Below, in pieces: positions 62,667-64,000 of a DNA stretch of 64,000 bases. The notes beneath the pieces are model-generated. The model did no database searches and had not been told where the DNA came from. It worked only from the letters and a program-made list of their open reading frames with translations. Source of the stretch: Domibacillus indicus (lineage in GTDB: Bacteria > Bacillota > Bacilli > Bacillales > Domibacillaceae); contig NZ_JAMBOO010000004.1 in NCBI RefSeq assembly GCF_023715895.1, forward strand, positions 124,001 to 188,000, in the 5' to 3' direction. How positions within the stretch are numbered: position 1 is the first letter of the stretch; every line of letters starts with the position of its first letter. A program made the translations under genes and the position numbers.

Positions 62667-63281
62667 ATGAACGAAACAAAACAAGTAAAAATTGTAACAG
62701 CTGATCCGTCAGCAATTGGCTTGTTCGGACTGGCCATTGTCACACTTGTGGCCTCATCTCAAAAGCTGGGCTGGACAGATGGATTGTCTCTAGTGATTCC
62801 ATGGGCCATTTTTCTCGGCGGTATTGCGCAGTTTTACGCATCTATTTTAGACGCAAAGCATAATAACACATTTGGTGCCTCTGCTTTTGCAGCATACGGC
62901 CTGTTTTGGATGGGAGTCAGCTTATCATGGCTGATGAATCTAGGTGTATTTGGCCAGATCCTGCAGGAAAATGCGGATATGCACCAGCTTGGTTTTGCAT
63001 TTATCGGTTATCTTATTTTTACGGTCTTTATGACGATTGGCGCACTGGAAACAAATAAAGTGCTGTTTATCATTTTCTTTTTAATTGATTTCTTATTTAT
63101 TGGGCTGTCCCTTAGCTCATTTGGCATTATGGAGCATGCATCGCATCAGCTCGCTGCCTACTCAGAGCTGCTTATTTCACTGTTCTCGTTTTACGGAGCA
63201 GGCGCGGCTGTGCTGAACACGCATTTCGGACGCGAATTTCTTCCGGTTGGCAAGCCGTTTGGCATCATTAAAAAAGGGTAA
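62667..63281 (+). CDS. acetate/succinate transporter, GPR1/FUN34/YaaH family
   Basis: 204 residues from ATG 62667 after GGAGGA. Six helices; ADPSAIGLFGLAIVTL is the variant of the NPAPLGL family motif at the start of TM1, and FASILDAKHNNTFG-like FYASILDAKHNNTFGASAF and the C-terminal hydrophobic blocks fit. It moves acetate or succinate across the membrane. A perfect TetR-type palindrome sits in its leader. Terminator follows. Confidence 0.87.
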   Translation: MNETKQVKIVTADPSAIGLFGLAIVTLVASSQKLGWTDGLSLVIPWAIFLGGIAQFYASILDAKHNNTFGASAFAAYGLFWMGVSLSWLMNLGVFGQILQENADMHQLGFAFIGYLIFTVFMTIGALETNKVLFIIFFLIDFLFIGLSLSSFGIMEHASHQLAAYSELLISLFSFYGAGAAVLNTHFGREFLPVGKPFGIIKKG

Positions 63282-63288
63282 AGGATGT

Positions 63289-63321
63289 TCCGTCGGCTAT
63301 TTAGCTGGCGGGCTTTTTTTT
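63289..63321 (+). terminator. terminator of the acetate transporter gene
   Basis: CCGTCGGCT pairs with AGCTGGCGG (two G-U pairs) around ATTT, then eight T residues. Confidence 0.8.
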
Positions 63322-63373
63322 ATGAAGTGAAAGGGCTATAATGGGGGCATTGAACACGATTGGGGTGATTCAG

Positions 63374-64000
63374 TTGGACGCCTTGCTTGAGAAACAATAT
63401 GACATCATGGACGTCAGCCTGCTGGCGGGAAAAATTATGCTGGAAAACGGCGCCGAGACGTACCGGGTAGAGGATACAATGATGCGGATTGCCCTGTCAT
63501 ACGGTATTGAAGAATCACACAGCTTTGTAACGCCGACAGGCATCATGTTTTCGATTGAAACAGATGAACCGACAAAAACAAAATTAATGCGGATTTCAAA
63601 ACGAACGACGGATTTATATAAAGTAAGCGCGGTGAATGCCATTTCCCGGCGGATCAGTGCGGGGGAGCTGACCGTTTCCGAAGCATACAAGGAGTTGAAA
63701 GCCATTCAGAGAGCGCCCATGTTTTTTTCTTTTTTGGTACAGATTGCAGCGGCGGCTTCAACGAGCGGCTGTTTTGTGATTTTATTGAAAGGGTCATGGG
63801 ACAATATGATTCCGGCGATGCTGTCTGGAGCACTTGCTTATTTTCTTCTATTAAAAGTAGCCGATATCGTCCCGACGATGTTTTTCTCCGAATTTATTGC
63901 GGCTCTTGCCGGCGGCGCGGCTGCATACGTGTTTTTCCGGCTCGGGCTGGGCAGTGATCTTGATCGAATTATTGTGGGTACACTGATTCCGCTTGTTCCC
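63374..64000 (+). CDS. threonine/serine exporter ThrE family, N-terminal domain (3' partial)
   Basis: 209 codons open to the window edge from TTG 63374, with GGGGTGATT upstream. The soluble part holds GKIMLENGAETYRVEDTM and SFVTPTGIMFS, the signature of the DUF1212/ThrE-N domain (PF06738), and from residue 113 membrane helices begin. The last visible residues, IIVGTLIPLVP, are the conserved ThrE motif. In Firmicutes this protein works with a small partner, ThrE-C, normally encoded just downstream, outside this window. Probable export of threonine, serine or peptides. Confidence 0.82.
   Translation, partial: MDALLEKQYDIMDVSLLAGKIMLENGAETYRVEDTMMRIALSYGIEESHSFVTPTGIMFSIETDEPTKTKLMRISKRTTDLYKVSAVNAISRRISAGELTVSEAYKELKAIQRAPMFFSFLVQIAAAASTSGCFVILLKGSWDNMIPAMLSGALAYFLLLKVADIVPTMFFSEFIAALAGGAAAYVFFRLGLGSDLDRIIVGTLIPLVP

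Overview
The window reads as a chromosomal stretch from a Bacillaceae bacterium (Firmicutes, Bacillales) that is related to but distinct from Bacillus subtilis. The grounds are AGGAGG-type ribosome binding sites, frequent TTG and GTG starts, many U-tailed intrinsic terminators, and proteins of Bacillus type (YesM/N, YesOPQ, UxaCBA, HPr, RocE-like). Regulatory sites match the Bacillus consensus sequences for CcpA (cre), TnrA/GlnR and Rex. No rRNA, tRNA, CRISPR array, prophage or intact insertion sequence was seen.

Layout. (1) 1-17.8 kb is a pectin (rhamnogalacturonan I) and galacturonate island: yesL (cut by the window edge), yesMN two-component system, YesOPQ-type ABC importer, acetylesterase, GH42 beta-galactosidase, GH4 alpha-galacturonidase (CHEV motif) and GH105 unsaturated galacturonyl hydrolase. 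A LacI-type regulator and a divergent uxaC-uxaB-uxaA operon follow, then a DUF3231 gene. Import, trimming and conversion of galacturonate to 2-keto-3-deoxygluconate form one chain; the last two steps (KDG kinase and aldolase) are not in the window. (2) 17.9-25.8 kb is a cell-wall sugar region: RpiR-type regulator, a degenerate MurQ-like protein, stand-alone HPr (ptsH), a Cof-type phosphatase, then murQ-murR-murP-mupG for uptake and breakdown of MurNAc-containing sugars, and a HesB-like gene. (3) 26.1-36.9 kb is a complete urea module: urtABCDE importer and ureABC-EFGD plus a nickel permease, each transcription unit preceded by a perfect TnrA/GlnR box. (4) 37-43 kb holds single genes: DHA2 drug exporter, mtlD, SulP transporter with UspA, AlkD-like protein. 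(5) 43.2-50.3 kb holds a BASS transporter and cydABDC (cytochrome bd and its assembly exporter) with two Rex boxes. (6) 50.3-64 kb holds mixed single genes: GNAT, PduL, a processive GT2, YihY, DHFR-like, sugar dehydrogenase, FrnE, a decayed phytoene-desaturase-like gene, phosphoesterase, RocE-like permease, AEC carrier, acetate transporter, and a ThrE-type exporter cut by the window end.

The most unusual signals lie outside the genes. One is a MITE-like repeat family whose three main copies each sit inside the loop of a different intrinsic terminator, so that a terminator hairpin is left on both flanks. A second is an element of six 7-bp motifs (three GGCCGGA, then three TCCGGCC-type) that occurs twice, 28 kb apart, with identical centre-symmetric spacing of 20-21-18-21-20 bp. 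A third is a set of operator-like palindromes inside the uxaB and uxaA coding sequences that repeat the uxaC operator core. A MurQ paralogue that has lost its phosphosugar-binding and catalytic residues is the most interesting protein.
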